From positions 1-64,000 of the forward strand of contig JAKQUO010000026.1 in NCBI GenBank assembly GCA_029569255.1: a stretch of 64,000 nucleotides of DNA. Reading direction: 5' to 3'. The DNA is from Acidobacteriota bacterium (GTDB lineage Bacteria; Acidobacteriota; Aminicenantia; Aminicenantales; Saccharicenantaceae). Position 1 is the stretch's first letter; the number at the start of each line of letters is the position of its first letter. A program made the translations under genes and the position numbers. The notes under the pieces are model-generated. The model ran no database searches. It was not told the origin of the DNA and saw nothing but the letters and a program-made list of their open reading frames with translations. Shown here piece by piece: positions 23,585-33,985 of the stretch.

Positions 23585-25888
23585 CTATGTCCGCAGCCGG
23601 AACAGGCCGGCCGCTCCGGCCAGGCCGAAGACCAGGCTGGCCCCCCAGGCGCCCAGGAGAGGGGGCAGGACCCCGGCCAGCCCCAGGCTGCGGAAGACCG
23701 CGAACGTTCCCCAGTAGGCCATGGCCACGGCGACGCTGAGGCCGACGCCGACGAGCGTCCCTTTCCGGCCCATCCGGAAGCCGAACGGCGCGGCCAGGAG
23801 GGCCATCACCAGGCTGACGAAGGGCAGGGCCGTCTTCACGGCCCACTCGGCCCTGAGCCGGCCGGCGGGGAAGCCCAGCCGGCGGGCCTCGTCGGCGTAC
23901 CGGCCGAGCTCGGAGAGCGTCATCCGGGCCGGTTCCCGCGAGGGGCCGAGGAAGGCCGCCTTCCCCCTGGCCTCGGGGAAGCGGCCTGAGGCGACGCGGA
24001 CGAACGGGCGGCCGGCGGCGGCCGCGAAGTCCCTGGCCCAGCCGTCGCGGAAGGAGATGGCCCCGTCCTCGAGGAGCGCCCGCTCGGCGTAGGCGCGGCG
24101 GGCCAGGACCCAGCGTCCCGCGTCGATGTCGAAGACGGAGAGCCGGCCGATCGCGCCCGAGCCGGGGTCGATGTAGTCGCAGTGATAGACGCGGTCGCCG
24201 CTCCGGCCGAGGGTCCAATGGCGCGTGGCGTAGCCGAAGGTCCGGGACGGCAGGCCGTTGACGGCGCTCCAGGCCGCCTCGGCGCGGGCCTCCGCGGCCG
24301 GGACGATCCGCTCCTGGACGGCCAGGGTCAGGAGGCCCGCGGCCGCGGCCAGGACGAGGACGGGCAGGACCGTCCGGTAGGCGCTGACCCCGGCGGCCTT
24401 CATCGCCGTCGCCTCGTTGGTCCGGGCCAGGAAGCCGAGGGCGAGCAGGGCCGCCGTCAGCACGGCCGCCGGCAGGAGATAGGCCAGGAAGCCCGGCAGC
24501 TTGAACCCGACGTAGCGGGCCAGGAGCCCGGGCGGCTTCCCGGCGGCCAGCACGTCGCCCAGGCGCTCGAAGAAGACGAGGAGGAACGTCGCGGCGGTCA
24601 GGGCCGCGAGAACGAGGGCCAGAAGGCCGAGGAACTTCCTGGCGACGTAGAGGTCGAGCAGGCCCGGGAAGCGGAGCGGGCGGGGGCGGGGCGCGGGCGC
24701 CGGCTCGGGGCGGCGCGCGGAAGCGGAAGCCGGCGCGGCGGCGGCGCGGCGGGCGGGACGCCCGGCCGGACGCGGGCGGCCGGCCGTCAGCGCCAGAGCC
24801 GCGGCGGCCGCGGCGAGAAGGAGATCGGGCCCCCACATGCCCAGCCAGGGCGTCAGGCGGCCGTCCATGGCCAGCTTCTCGCCGGCCGTGAGCAGGGCGT
24901 GATAGGCGAGGACGACGGCCAGGCCGAGGGAGAAGCCGCCCGTGCGGCCGGCCCGCCCGGTCATGAGGCCGAGCGGCAGTCCGAGGAGGGCCAGGACGAG
25001 GGCCGCCGCGGGCAGGGCGAACTTCTTGTGGATCTCGATCCAATGGGCCCGGACCTGCCGGATGTCGCGAAGGCCCGGCTCCACCGCCTCCATCGCCCTG
25101 AGGTCCCGGACGAGCTCGCCGATGTCCTTCTCCCGGACCCGCTTGGCGGCGGAGAGCCGGGGGAAGAGGTCCTCGACGCCGATCTCCTCCTCGAGCCGGG
25201 CGAACGAGGTCACCGTGTCTGTCTCCGGTTCGGCCGCGGGCCAGGCGTAGACGACCCCGTCCTCGAGCTCCAGGAAGGCCCGCCGCTCTTCCGGGAAGAG
25301 GCGGACCGTCCCCGAACGGGCCAGGACGAGGCGGGGATGGGCCGGGTCGTCCGCGAGATAGGCGAAGACGTCGCGCCAGCGGTCGTCCCGGCCCGCCTCG
25401 CGGACGAGGAAGACGGTGTTCGGCAGGGTCTCGTTGAACTCGAGCGGCCGGACCTTGAGCTGGACGCGGCCGACGACCGAGGCGGCCATGGACCGGACCC
25501 AGGCGCTGTTGGCCCGCGGCGCGACGGTCAGGGCCAGCGGCAGGGTCAGGAGGGCGCCGCAGAGCCCGAAGGCGAGGACGGGGCGGGCGAGCCGGCGCGG
25601 GCCGACGCCGAGGGACTGGAGGGCGACGGCCTCGGAGTCCGAGGCCAGCCGGGCCAGGCCGCCCAGCACACCCATCAGGACGGCCATGGGCAGGGCGAAG
25701 ACGAGGATGGACGGGACGAGGAGCCCGAGGATGCGCAGCGCCTCGCCGGCGGCGACGCCCTTGTCGATGAAGAGCTCCGTCAGGAGGAGGACCTGGTTCA
25801 TCAGCAGGGCGAAGACGACGAGGAGGAGGCCGACGGCGAAAGGCGGAACGACCTCGCGGAGGACGTAGCGGTCGAGGAGCTTCGCCAT
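23585..25888 (-). CDS. LptF-LptG fusion: lipopolysaccharide export permease
   Basis: One 767-residue polypeptide contains two complete YjgP/YjgQ permease units. Unit 1 (about 1-370) starts MAKLLDRYVLREVVPPFAVGL, has LASDSEAVALQSLGV and ends with helices near 300-365. A Pro/Ala/Arg-rich linker (about 371-415) leads to unit 2 (about 416-767), which starts LLDLYVARKFLGLLALVL and has LARTNEATAMKAAGVSAYR. Each unit has three helices, a periplasmic beta domain and three helices. In most diderms LptF and LptG are separate proteins that pair in the LptB2FG transporter; here both halves are joined. No lptB or lptC is nearby. Confidence 0.85.
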   Translation of the reverse strand: MAKLLDRYVLREVVPPFAVGLLLVVFALLMNQVLLLTELFIDKGVAAGEALRILGLLVPSILVFALPMAVLMGVLGGLARLASDSEAVALQSLGVGPRRLARPVLAFGLCGALLTLPLALTVAPRANSAWVRSMAASVVGRVQLKVRPLEFNETLPNTVFLVREAGRDDRWRDVFAYLADDPAHPRLVLARSGTVRLFPEERRAFLELEDGVVYAWPAAEPETDTVTSFARLEEEIGVEDLFPRLSAAKRVREKDIGELVRDLRAMEAVEPGLRDIRQVRAHWIEIHKKFALPAAALVLALLGLPLGLMTGRAGRTGGFSLGLAVVLAYHALLTAGEKLAMDGRLTPWLGMWGPDLLLAAAAAALALTAGRPRPAGRPARRAAAAPASASARRPEPAPAPRPRPLRFPGLLDLYVARKFLGLLALVLAALTAATFLLVFFERLGDVLAAGKPPGLLARYVGFKLPGFLAYLLPAAVLTAALLALGFLARTNEATAMKAAGVSAYRTVLPVLVLAAAAGLLTLAVQERIVPAAEARAEAAWSAVNGLPSRTFGYATRHWTLGRSGDRVYHCDYIDPGSGAIGRLSVFDIDAGRWVLARRAYAERALLEDGAISFRDGWARDFAAAAGRPFVRVASGRFPEARGKAAFLGPSREPARMTLSELGRYADEARRLGFPAGRLRAEWAVKTALPFVSLVMALLAAPFGFRMGRKGTLVGVGLSVAVAMAYWGTFAVFRSLGLAGVLPPLLGAWGASLVFGLAGAAGLFRLRT

Positions 25889-26013
25889 CGGGAAAGACTA
25901 TAGCATAGGCGGCCAGGAAACGGGATGGGCGCAAGGAAGAAGGGGTCAAACCTTTAATTTTTTAATTTTCCACGTTCGTTGTCCCCGATCAGGGCGTCCG
26001 GAGCCTGAAAATT

Positions 26014-26047
26014 AAAAAAAGCCCCGGGCGGGGGGACCGCCCGGGGC
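26014..26047 (-). terminator. Rho-independent terminator of groES-groEL
   Basis: On the minus strand GCCCCGGGCGG / CCGCCCGGGGC (11 pairs, five-base loop) is followed by seven T residues (26020-26014). Confidence 0.93.
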
Positions 26048-26080
26048 TTGGGGATTCGCTGCCGTGTCCGGCGCGACGGA

Positions 26081-28004
<1,924 letters not shown>

Positions 28005-28031
28005 GAAGACCTCCTTGGTGATGCCTAGAAT

Positions 28032-28058
28032 TTAGCAGTCAGAAAATGTGAGTGCCAA
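28032..28058 (-). promoter_or_regulatory. CIRCE operator 1 (HrcA site)
   Basis: TTAGCAGTC-N9-GAGTGCCAA; each half differs from the CIRCE consensus TTAGCACTC/GAGTGCTAA at one base. It abuts the groES -10 box at the transcript start, so bound HrcA would block initiation. Confidence 0.88.
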
Positions 28059-28086
28059 TCGTACAGGAATTTCCGCGGTTTGTCAA
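28058..28086 (-). promoter_or_regulatory. Sigma-70 promoter of groES-groEL
   Basis: Minus-strand TTGACA (28086-28081), 17-base spacer, TACGAT (28063-28058), directly upstream of CIRCE operator 1. Confidence 0.75.
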
Positions 28087-28104
28087 GGGGCGATCGGAAA
28101 TAAT

Positions 28105-28131
28105 CTGGCAGTCCCTGGACGAGAGTGCTAA
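28105..28131 (-). promoter_or_regulatory. Degenerate second CIRCE operator
   Basis: CTGGCAGTC-N9-GAGTGCTAA: one half is a perfect CIRCE arm and the other matches at six of nine positions. It lies upstream of the groES -35 box and overlaps the stop codon of the Fis-like gene. Confidence 0.6.
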
Positions 28132-28364
28132 TGTCTTTTTCGGACCTTGAGGATCTTGGCCCGGTTGTGGAGGGTGTTCCGGTGGATGCCCAGGGCCCGG
28201 GCCATCTTGGTCTTGTTCCCCTCGTGCTTCCTGGCCGCCTGCTCGAAGAAGATCTTCTCGAACTCGCGGAGGGCATCCTTGATGTTGATGCCTTTTTCGA
28301 CCATCTCCCTGACGATGGCCTCCATCCGCTGATGGAGGCTGGGCTCGCTAGATCTCTTGTCCAT
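28128..28364 (-). CDS. Small Fis-type helix-turn-helix protein
   Basis: A 78-residue protein: a coiled N-terminal helix pair (about 5-45) and a C-terminal Fis-type HTH (about 48-75, NKTKMARALGIHRNTLHNR). This is the DNA-binding domain seen at the end of sigma-54 activators, here on its own, so it may act as a nucleoid or regulatory factor. It overlaps the end of cvpA by 17 bases, and GGAGG is five bases before the ATG. The last gene of a purC-PHP-cvpA-fis operon. Confidence 0.8.
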   Translation of the reverse strand: MDKRSSEPSLHQRMEAIVREMVEKGINIKDALREFEKIFFEQAARKHEGNKTKMARALGIHRNTLHNRAKILKVRKRH

Positions 28365-28878
28365 GTTTCCCTCCGCTCTCGCGGATCTTCCGGTACGAGG
28401 AGTCGAACTTGGCCCGTAGGTCCTGGGGGATCATGTTGACGGCCGCCCGGGCGACCCCCAGGCAGGCCGGGGCGAGGCGGGATGTCTCCAGGGCCGGCCG
28501 GGCGACCTCGAAGGAGACCAGGGCGAAGACGATGACGCCGCAGATGAGGACGGCCTTGAGGAAGCCGAAAACGGCCCCGAACACCCGGTTGGCCAGGGCC
28601 AGGGGCCCCTTCATGGCCTTGGTCAGAAGGCGGCCGAGGAGGGCCCCGGCGGCGAGGACGAGGAAGAAAACGAGGAGGAAGCCGAAGAAGTCGCTCAGGA
28701 GCCCGTTCTTGACCCAGCCCTCGAACAGGGCCGCCGCCCGGTCGTAATAGAGGCTGGCCAGGACGAGCCCGGCCACGACGGCGGCCAGGCCGATGACCTG
28801 TCTGACGAACCCCTTGAAGAGGCCGACGACGGCCGAGACGACGACGATCGCGGCCAGGACGAAGTCGAGCCAGCTCAT
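28348..28878 (-). CDS. cvpA: CvpA-family membrane protein
   Basis: A 176-residue protein with four predicted helices (about 4-24, 28-48, 65-85, 102-124). MSWLDFVLAAIVVVSAVVGLFKGFVRQVIG is a textbook CvpA entry, and LANRVFGAVFGFLKAVLICGV is the second conserved half. CvpA proteins influence envelope stress and colicin V export in other bacteria. Its ATG overlaps the stop of the PHP gene (ATGA). Confidence 0.85.
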   Translation of the reverse strand: MSWLDFVLAAIVVVSAVVGLFKGFVRQVIGLAAVVAGLVLASLYYDRAAALFEGWVKNGLLSDFFGFLLVFFLVLAAGALLGRLLTKAMKGPLALANRVFGAVFGFLKAVLICGVIVFALVSFEVARPALETSRLAPACLGVARAAVNMIPQDLRAKFDSSYRKIRESGGKHGQEI

Positions 28879-29765
28879 GACGCTCCTCCCCTGCGCTCCC
28901 TCAGCCGCTCGACCATGGCGTAATCGCCCTCGGCAAGCGAGCCGAAAGAGACATGGGGCTTTATCCGGCCGTGGAAATCGGAGCCGGCCGTGGCCACGAG
29001 GCCGAGCTCCTCGGCCAGGCTCCTGTAGAAAGCCGTTTGCTCGGCCGTGTGGTAGAAGTTGTAGACCTCCAGGCCCAGGAGCCCGTGCTCCGCGAGCGCG
29101 CGGGCGTCCTCGGCCGTCGTGCGCTGGAAATAGGCCCCGGGGTGGGCCAGGACGGGCGCGGCCCCGGCCGCCGACGCGGCCTCCAGGACCTCGAGGCTGC
29201 CGAGGAACCGCTTGGGGATATAGGCCGGCCGCCCCTCGGCGAAATACTCCTTGTAGAAGAGGTAGGGGGCGTGGGGGCGGTTCTCGGGCCGGTAGAAGGG
29301 CGCCAGGGCGTGGCGCCGCTCGTTGGCCGGGTTCTCGAGCAAGATCTGGGCGATCTTGACCCCGAGGACGGGCGCCCCGTTCGACTTGGCCTCGACCTCG
29401 TCCATGGTCAGGTCGAAGCCGAGCCGGCGGATCCGCTCCACGCGCTCCGCCGTCTCGGCCTTCCGCCGCTCGGCCTGGGCCTCGACGATCCGCCGCGCGG
29501 CCGGGCTCGCCCAATCGACGAAGGGCAGCAGGATGTGGAACTCGCGGCCGTCGAAGACCGACGTCGCCTCCATGCTGGGGATGACCTCGACCCCGGCCCG
29601 GCGGCCGGCCTCGACCGCCTCCGGATAGGCGGCCAAGGTGTCGTGGTCGGCGATGGAGATGGCCCGCAGGCCGTGCTCCCTCGCGAAGCCGGCCAGCTCC
29701 TCCGGCGCGAAGTCGCCGTCGCTGCTCCTGTCGGAGTGCACGTGGAGATCGACCCGGCCGTTCAT
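28875..29765 (-). CDS. PHP-domain phosphoesterase (TrpH/YciV-like)
   Basis: A 296-residue PHP protein: VDLHVHSDRSSDGDFAPEEL (metal motif I), ISIADHDTLAAYPEA (motif II), EVIPSMEAT and, near the C-terminus, LVATAGSDFHG (motif IV). This set matches the YciV/TrpH group, some members of which are 5'-3' exoribonucleases or 3',5'-nucleoside bisphosphatases. Overlaps purC and cvpA by ATGA junctions, so it is translated as part of that operon. Confidence 0.85.
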   Translation of the reverse strand: MNGRVDLHVHSDRSSDGDFAPEELAGFAREHGLRAISIADHDTLAAYPEAVEAGRRAGVEVIPSMEATSVFDGREFHILLPFVDWASPAARRIVEAQAERRKAETAERVERIRRLGFDLTMDEVEAKSNGAPVLGVKIAQILLENPANERRHALAPFYRPENRPHAPYLFYKEYFAEGRPAYIPKRFLGSLEVLEAASAAGAAPVLAHPGAYFQRTTAEDARALAEHGLLGLEVYNFYHTAEQTAFYRSLAEELGLVATAGSDFHGRIKPHVSFGSLAEGDYAMVERLRERRGGAS

Positions 29766-30655
29766 GCGATGTCGTCGAGCCCGGTCAGGGCCCGGTAGAT
29801 CTCCAGGTATTTCTGGGAGGTCTTGGCGACGATCTCCCCCGGCAGCCCCGGCGGCGGGCTGGCCTTGTCCCAGGTCGTCGTCTCGAGGTAGTCGCGGACG
29901 AACTGCTTGTCCAGGCTGAGCTGGGAGCGTCCCGGCTCGTAGAGCGCCAGCGGCCAGAACCGCGAGGAGTCCGGGGTGAAGACCTCGTCGATGAGGACCA
30001 GGTCGCCGCCGTCGAGGCCGAACTCGAACTTGGTGTCGGCGATGATGATGCCCTTGGAGACGGCGTGGAAGGCGGCCTTCCTGTAGAGTTCGAGGCTCGT
30101 CTCGCGGACCTTCTCGGCCAGCTCCCGGCCGATCTCCTTCTGGACGTCCTTGAAGGAGATGTTGACGTCGTGCCCCTTCTCGGCCTTGGTCGAGGGGGTG
30201 AAGATGGGCTCGGCGATCTGGCTCGATTCCTGGAGCCCCTTGGGGAGCTTGATGCCGCAGACCTTGCCGGTCGCCTGATATTCCTTCCAGCCGGAGCCGG
30301 AGATGTAGCCGCGGACGACGCACTCGACGGGGATGACCTTGGTTCTCTTGACCAGCATCGAGCGCTTGGCCAGCCTGTCGGCGAAGGGGGCCAGGACGGG
30401 CGGGAAGTCCTTCGTCTCGGTGGCCAGGAGATGGTTGGGGACGACCAGGCCGACGAAGTCGAACCAGAACTTCGACAGCTGCGTCAGGACCTTCCCCTTG
30501 TAGGGGATGAGCGAGGGCAGGACCCAGTCGAAGGCGGAGATGCGGTCCGTGGCCACGATGAGGAGCTTGTCCCCGACCTCGAAGACATCGCGGACCTTGC
30601 CCTTCCGGAAGAGGGGCAGACCCGGAAGCTCGATGTCGCCGATGGGGTGTTCCAT
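29762..30655 (-). CDS. purC: Phosphoribosylaminoimidazole-succinocarboxamide synthase
   Basis: A 297-residue SAICAR synthetase with GKVRDVFEVGDKLLIVATDRISAFD (nucleotide-binding entry), VVRGYISGSGWKEYQATGKVCG and IIADTKFEFGLDGGDLVLIDEV, all diagnostic. It condenses CAIR with aspartate in purine synthesis. ATG 30655 follows AAGGAG. First gene of the purC-PHP-cvpA-fis operon; the length fits the longer bacterial and yeast-like form. Confidence 0.96.
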   Translation of the reverse strand: MEHPIGDIELPGLPLFRKGKVRDVFEVGDKLLIVATDRISAFDWVLPSLIPYKGKVLTQLSKFWFDFVGLVVPNHLLATETKDFPPVLAPFADRLAKRSMLVKRTKVIPVECVVRGYISGSGWKEYQATGKVCGIKLPKGLQESSQIAEPIFTPSTKAEKGHDVNISFKDVQKEIGRELAEKVRETSLELYRKAAFHAVSKGIIIADTKFEFGLDGGDLVLIDEVFTPDSSRFWPLALYEPGRSQLSLDKQFVRDYLETTTWDKASPPPGLPGEIVAKTSQKYLEIYRALTGLDDIA

Positions 30656-30679
30656 GACCGTCTCCTTGAGGACCCGTCA

Positions 30680-30708
30680 AGGATAGCCAAATCAATTTTA
30701 AAAAGCAA
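30680..30708 (-). promoter_or_regulatory. Predicted promoter of the purC operon
   Basis: TTGCTT (30708-30703), 17-base spacer containing an AT-rich run, TATCCT (30685-30680), minus strand. Confidence 0.45.
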
Positions 30709-30888
30709 ATGGCGCGGGCCGCCCGGGACCGGCTCCGGGGACAGCCTCTCCCGGCCGCGGAAAGCCGGAAGGCGCCGGGCCCGGCCGCCCTCCCCGCCGC
30801 TCGGATGCGCCTCCTCCGGGAGCACCCCCCGCCCAGGGCGGGTTCCCCCTCCGCCCCCTATCGGTCCGCTTGTCGAAACGAGGCTGTT

Positions 30889-31614
30889 TCAAACGAGGCC
30901 GATGAAGTTGTACATACGGCGGGGGTCGTGGGGGTCGCGGCGGTAGGACAGGAAGCGCGGCTCGCAGTGGGTGCAGACGGGGCCGGCGTTCGTGATCCGG
31001 TCTTCCCCGAAGCCCAGTCCGGAAAGAAGCCAGGCGTTGGCGGAGCGGAGGTCGAGGAGGTACTTGCGCCCGGAAAAGGGGGCGCCGGCCCCGGGAACGA
31101 GCGCCCGGGGGGCGAAAACGGCCTCTGGGAAGCCCGCCTCCAGGAAGGCGCCGCGGACTTCAGGGCCGACCTCGTAGCAGGCCGGGCCGACGCAGGGGCC
31201 GAGCGCGGCCAGCATCTCGCCCGGCTTCGAGCCGTAGGCCTCCCCCATCGCCCGGACGGCCTTTTCCAGGATCCGCTTATCCGTGCCGCGCCAGCCGCAG
31301 TGGACGGCGGCCACGGCCCGATTCGCCTCGTCGACAAGAAGGACGGGCAGGCAATCGGCCGTGCGGATGACGAGCAGGAGGCCCGGAACGTCCGTCATCA
31401 GGGCGTCGCCGGCGAGCTTCTCCGCGGGGGCTTCGTCCAGGCGGTGGATGACGTCCGAATGGAGTTGGCGCATGACGACCGGGGTCATCCGCAACGCCTC
31501 GGCGAAGGCCAGGAAGCCGGCCTCGGTCCAGCGGCCATCGCCGAAGCCGTGGACGAGGCCGGGGACCGCGGCGAGGCGCGGCACGGTGAGATAAGGGCGC
31601 TTGTTCGCGGTCAC
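30889..31614 (-). CDS. pgeF: Peptidoglycan editing factor PgeF (YfiH, laccase-like fold)
   Basis: A 241-residue protein with the metal-site motifs of the YfiH family: MRQLHSDVIH (first His), IRTADCLPVLL (Cys) and VAAVHCGWRGT (second His). PgeF acts on cytosolic UDP-MurNAc peptides that carry the wrong first amino acid; older names call it a polyphenol oxidase. The start is GTG 31614 and its ribosome site is weak and close. About 230 bases to purC hold no gene. Confidence 0.88.
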   Translation of the reverse strand: MTANKRPYLTVPRLAAVPGLVHGFGDGRWTEAGFLAFAEALRMTPVVMRQLHSDVIHRLDEAPAEKLAGDALMTDVPGLLLVIRTADCLPVLLVDEANRAVAAVHCGWRGTDKRILEKAVRAMGEAYGSKPGEMLAALGPCVGPACYEVGPEVRGAFLEAGFPEAVFAPRALVPGAGAPFSGRKYLLDLRSANAWLLSGLGFGEDRITNAGPVCTHCEPRFLSYRRDPHDPRRMYNFIGLV

Positions 31615-31664
31615 GGCTCCAGTTAATACCAGAAAGGCGGGACGCGCTCAAGGCGCCACAGATC

Positions 31665-31691
31665 GGGGACACGTACCGCGTACATGTCCCC
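31665..31691. repeat. REP-like palindrome, copy 3
   Basis: GGGGACACGTAC and GTACATGTCCCC with a three-base loop (11 of 12 positions pair), between divergent pgeF and the P1 peptidase gene. Confidence 0.75.
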
Positions 31692-31736
31692 ATCCGGCTT
31701 GTCATTTGGACCGCGTCTTCGTATGATGAGGGCGCC

Positions 31737-32918
31737 ATGTCCGCCAAGGGAAATCCCATGTCCATCCCATCATCCATCGGTTTCGCCTTCAGCCTTATCG
31801 CCGTCGTGGCCGGCGCGGCGACGATCGCCGCAGCCGGAACCGGCGGCGGCCAAGCCCCCGTCGAACGCCCCCGGGCCCGGGAATTCGGCCTTGTGGCCGG
31901 CGTCCTCCCGACCGGGCCGCTCAACGCCATCACCGATGTCGCCGGGGTCAAGGTCGGCCAGGTCACCCTCATCGAAGGCCGTGACGTCCGGACCGGCGTC
32001 ACGGCCGTTCTCCCCCACGGCGGCAACATCTACCAGGACAAGGTCCAGGCCGGGATCTCGGTCGGCAACGGCTACGGCAAGCTCACCGGCGTCACCCAGG
32101 TCGCGGAGCTCGGGACGCTCGAGACGCCCATCGTCCTGACCAACACGCTGAGCGTGCCCACGGCCGCCGACGCGGTCATCGACTGGACGCTCGCGCTCCC
32201 CGGCAACGAGCGCGTCGCCTCGGTCAACCCTGTCGTCGGCGAGACCAACGACGGCTGGCTCAACGACATCCGCGGCCGCCGCGTCGCCAAGGCCCACGTC
32301 CTCGAGGCCATCGGGCGCGCCGCCGGAGGGCCGGTCGCCGAGGGCGCCGTCGGCGCGGGCGCGGGCACCACCTGCTTCGACTACAAGGGCGGCATCGGCA
32401 CGTCCTCGCGCCGCCTGCCCGAGGACCGCGGCGGCTTCACGGTCGGCGTCCTCGTCCAGACGAACTTCGGCGGCGTCCTGACCATCCGGGGCGTTCCCTT
32501 CGACCGCGGGGACGCCGGCGCGGAGGCCGCGGCCGAACCCGGTCTCCGCGGCGACGGCTCCTGCGTGATCGTCGTGGCCACGGACGCGCCCCTCGACGCC
32601 CGCGGCCTCGAGCGCTTGGCCAAGCGCGCCCTCCTCGGCATCGCCCGCACGGGCGGCTACTTCTCCAACGGCAGCGGCGATTACGCCATCGCCTTTTCGA
32701 CGGCCCCGTCCGCCCGCATCCCCCACCGCGCCGCGGACAGGACGCGGACGGCGACGGTCCTGCGCGACGACGCGGTCTCGCCGCTCTTCCAGGCCGCGGC
32801 CGAGGCCTCCGAGGAGGCCATACTGAATTCCCTCTTCAAGGCCGTCCGGACGGAGGGCCGGGACGGCCACGTCGCCGAGGCCCTCCCGCTCGACCGCGTC
32901 AGGGGCCTCCTCAAGTGA
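31737..32918 (+). CDS. P1-family peptidase (DmpA/BapA-type), exported
   Basis: A 393-residue Ntn-type hydrolase. The N-terminus carries a hydrophobic export segment (about 12-35). NAITDVAGVKVGQVTL opens the peptidase domain and RGDGSCVIVVATDAP holds the expected self-cleavage Gly-Ser junction with nucleophile S275. RTGGYFSNGSGDYAIAFST is the conserved C-terminal block. Relatives remove N-terminal D-amino or beta-amino acids. ATG 31758 is an alternative start with an equally good AAGGG site and a tighter signal peptide. Its stop overlaps the racemase GTG. Confidence 0.87.
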   Translation: MSAKGNPMSIPSSIGFAFSLIAVVAGAATIAAAGTGGGQAPVERPRAREFGLVAGVLPTGPLNAITDVAGVKVGQVTLIEGRDVRTGVTAVLPHGGNIYQDKVQAGISVGNGYGKLTGVTQVAELGTLETPIVLTNTLSVPTAADAVIDWTLALPGNERVASVNPVVGETNDGWLNDIRGRRVAKAHVLEAIGRAAGGPVAEGAVGAGAGTTCFDYKGGIGTSSRRLPEDRGGFTVGVLVQTNFGGVLTIRGVPFDRGDAGAEAAAEPGLRGDGSCVIVVATDAPLDARGLERLAKRALLGIARTGGYFSNGSGDYAIAFSTAPSARIPHRAADRTRTATVLRDDAVSPLFQAAAEASEEAILNSLFKAVRTEGRDGHVAEALPLDRVRGLLK

Positions 32919-33640
32919 GCCGCAAGAAGCTCAAGACGATCGGCGTCCTGGGCGGCATGGGCCCCGGGGCGGGGGTCCGCTTCGTCGGCGAGGTCGTCAA
33001 GGCCTGCGGGGCGGGCCGCGACCAGGACCATCCGCCGGTCGTCCTCTATTCCCTGCCCCAGGTCCCGGACCGGACCGAGGCCATCCTCCACGGCGGCGCC
33101 GACCCCGTTCCGGCCATCCGGCGCGGCCTCTCGGCCCTGGCCCGGGCCGGGGCGGACTTCGCGGCGGTCTCATGCGTCTCGGCCCATTTTTTCTGGCCCC
33201 GGTTCGCCCCGCGCTCGCCCCTCCCCCTCATCAGCCTGATCGATGAAACGCTGATCGCCCTTCAGGAGTCGCGGCCGGCGCCGGGGACGGTCGGGCTCAT
33301 CGCCACGACCGGGACGGTCCGCTCGGGCCTCCTGGCCCGCCCCTTCGAGGCGGCCGGGATCGGGGTCCTCGTCCCGCCGGCGCGAGACCAGGCCCGGGTC
33401 ATGGCGGCGGTCTACGGCCGGAAGGGCGTCAAGGCCGGGTTCACGGCCGGACCGGCCCGCGAGGCCCTCCTCGGCGTCGCCCGGGGGCTCGTCCGGGCCG
33501 GCGCCGAGGCCGTCCTGGCCGGCTGCACCGAGGTCGCGCTCGTCCTCCGGCCGGAAGACCTGCCCGTTCCGCTCCTCGACCCCATGGCCATCGGGGCCCG
33601 CGAGGCCGTCCGCCGCTCCGGCGCGCGTCTCCGGCCTTGA
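32915..33640 (+). CDS. Aspartate/glutamate racemase family protein
   Basis: A 241-residue protein of the cofactor-free racemase fold with GVLGGMGPGAG at the N-terminus. Both catalytic cysteines are present: one in AVSCVSAHFF and one in LAGCTEVAL. The usual CNTAH is changed to CVSAH, so the substrate may differ from aspartate. GTG 32915 overlaps the peptidase stop (GTGA), implying coupled translation. A racemase next to a D-/beta-aminopeptidase suggests a small D-amino-acid salvage unit. Confidence 0.82.
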   Translation: MSRKKLKTIGVLGGMGPGAGVRFVGEVVKACGAGRDQDHPPVVLYSLPQVPDRTEAILHGGADPVPAIRRGLSALARAGADFAAVSCVSAHFFWPRFAPRSPLPLISLIDETLIALQESRPAPGTVGLIATTGTVRSGLLARPFEAAGIGVLVPPARDQARVMAAVYGRKGVKAGFTAGPAREALLGVARGLVRAGAEAVLAGCTEVALVLRPEDLPVPLLDPMAIGAREAVRRSGARLRP

Positions 33641-33660
33641 CGCCCTCCCGCCCGCGCGAG

Positions 33661-33689
33661 TTGACTTTGAGGGAGGATTCCGGTATAAA
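33661..33689 (+). promoter_or_regulatory. Promoter of rpsU
   Basis: TTGACT, 17-base spacer, TATAAA; the ribosome-binding site follows within 30 bases. Confidence 0.8.
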
Positions 33690-33727
33690 TCGGCGGTACT
33701 TTTTCCCCTGCGAGGAGGTGAAAGTTC

Positions 33728-33934
33728 TTGGCTTTTGTGCAGCTTGACGAAGGCGAAAATCTCGAGGCCGCGCTGCGCCGCTTCAAGCGGAAGGTCCAGC
33801 AGGAGGCGATCATCAAGGAGATCAAGAAGCACTCGGTCTACTTCAAGCCCGGCGAGAAGCGGCGGATGAAGGAGGCCCAGGCGCGCAAGCGGATGAGACG
33901 GCGCATCAAGAGAGAGCGCGACATCGAGTACTGA
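33728..33934 (+). CDS. rpsU: 30S ribosomal protein S21
   Basis: A 68-residue basic protein with NLEAALRRFKRKVQQEAIIKEIKKHSVYFKPGEKRRMKE, the S21 core. The start codon is TTG, fixed by the strong GGAGGTGA site seven bases upstream and by the family N-terminus. It binds the 30S subunit near the 3' end of 16S rRNA. Confidence 0.96.
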   Translation: MAFVQLDEGENLEAALRRFKRKVQQEAIIKEIKKHSVYFKPGEKRRMKEAQARKRMRRRIKRERDIEY

Positions 33935-33985
33935 GAACTTTCGACTTTCTCGCCATCCCGACGCCTTGACCCGACGAGCCCGGCC

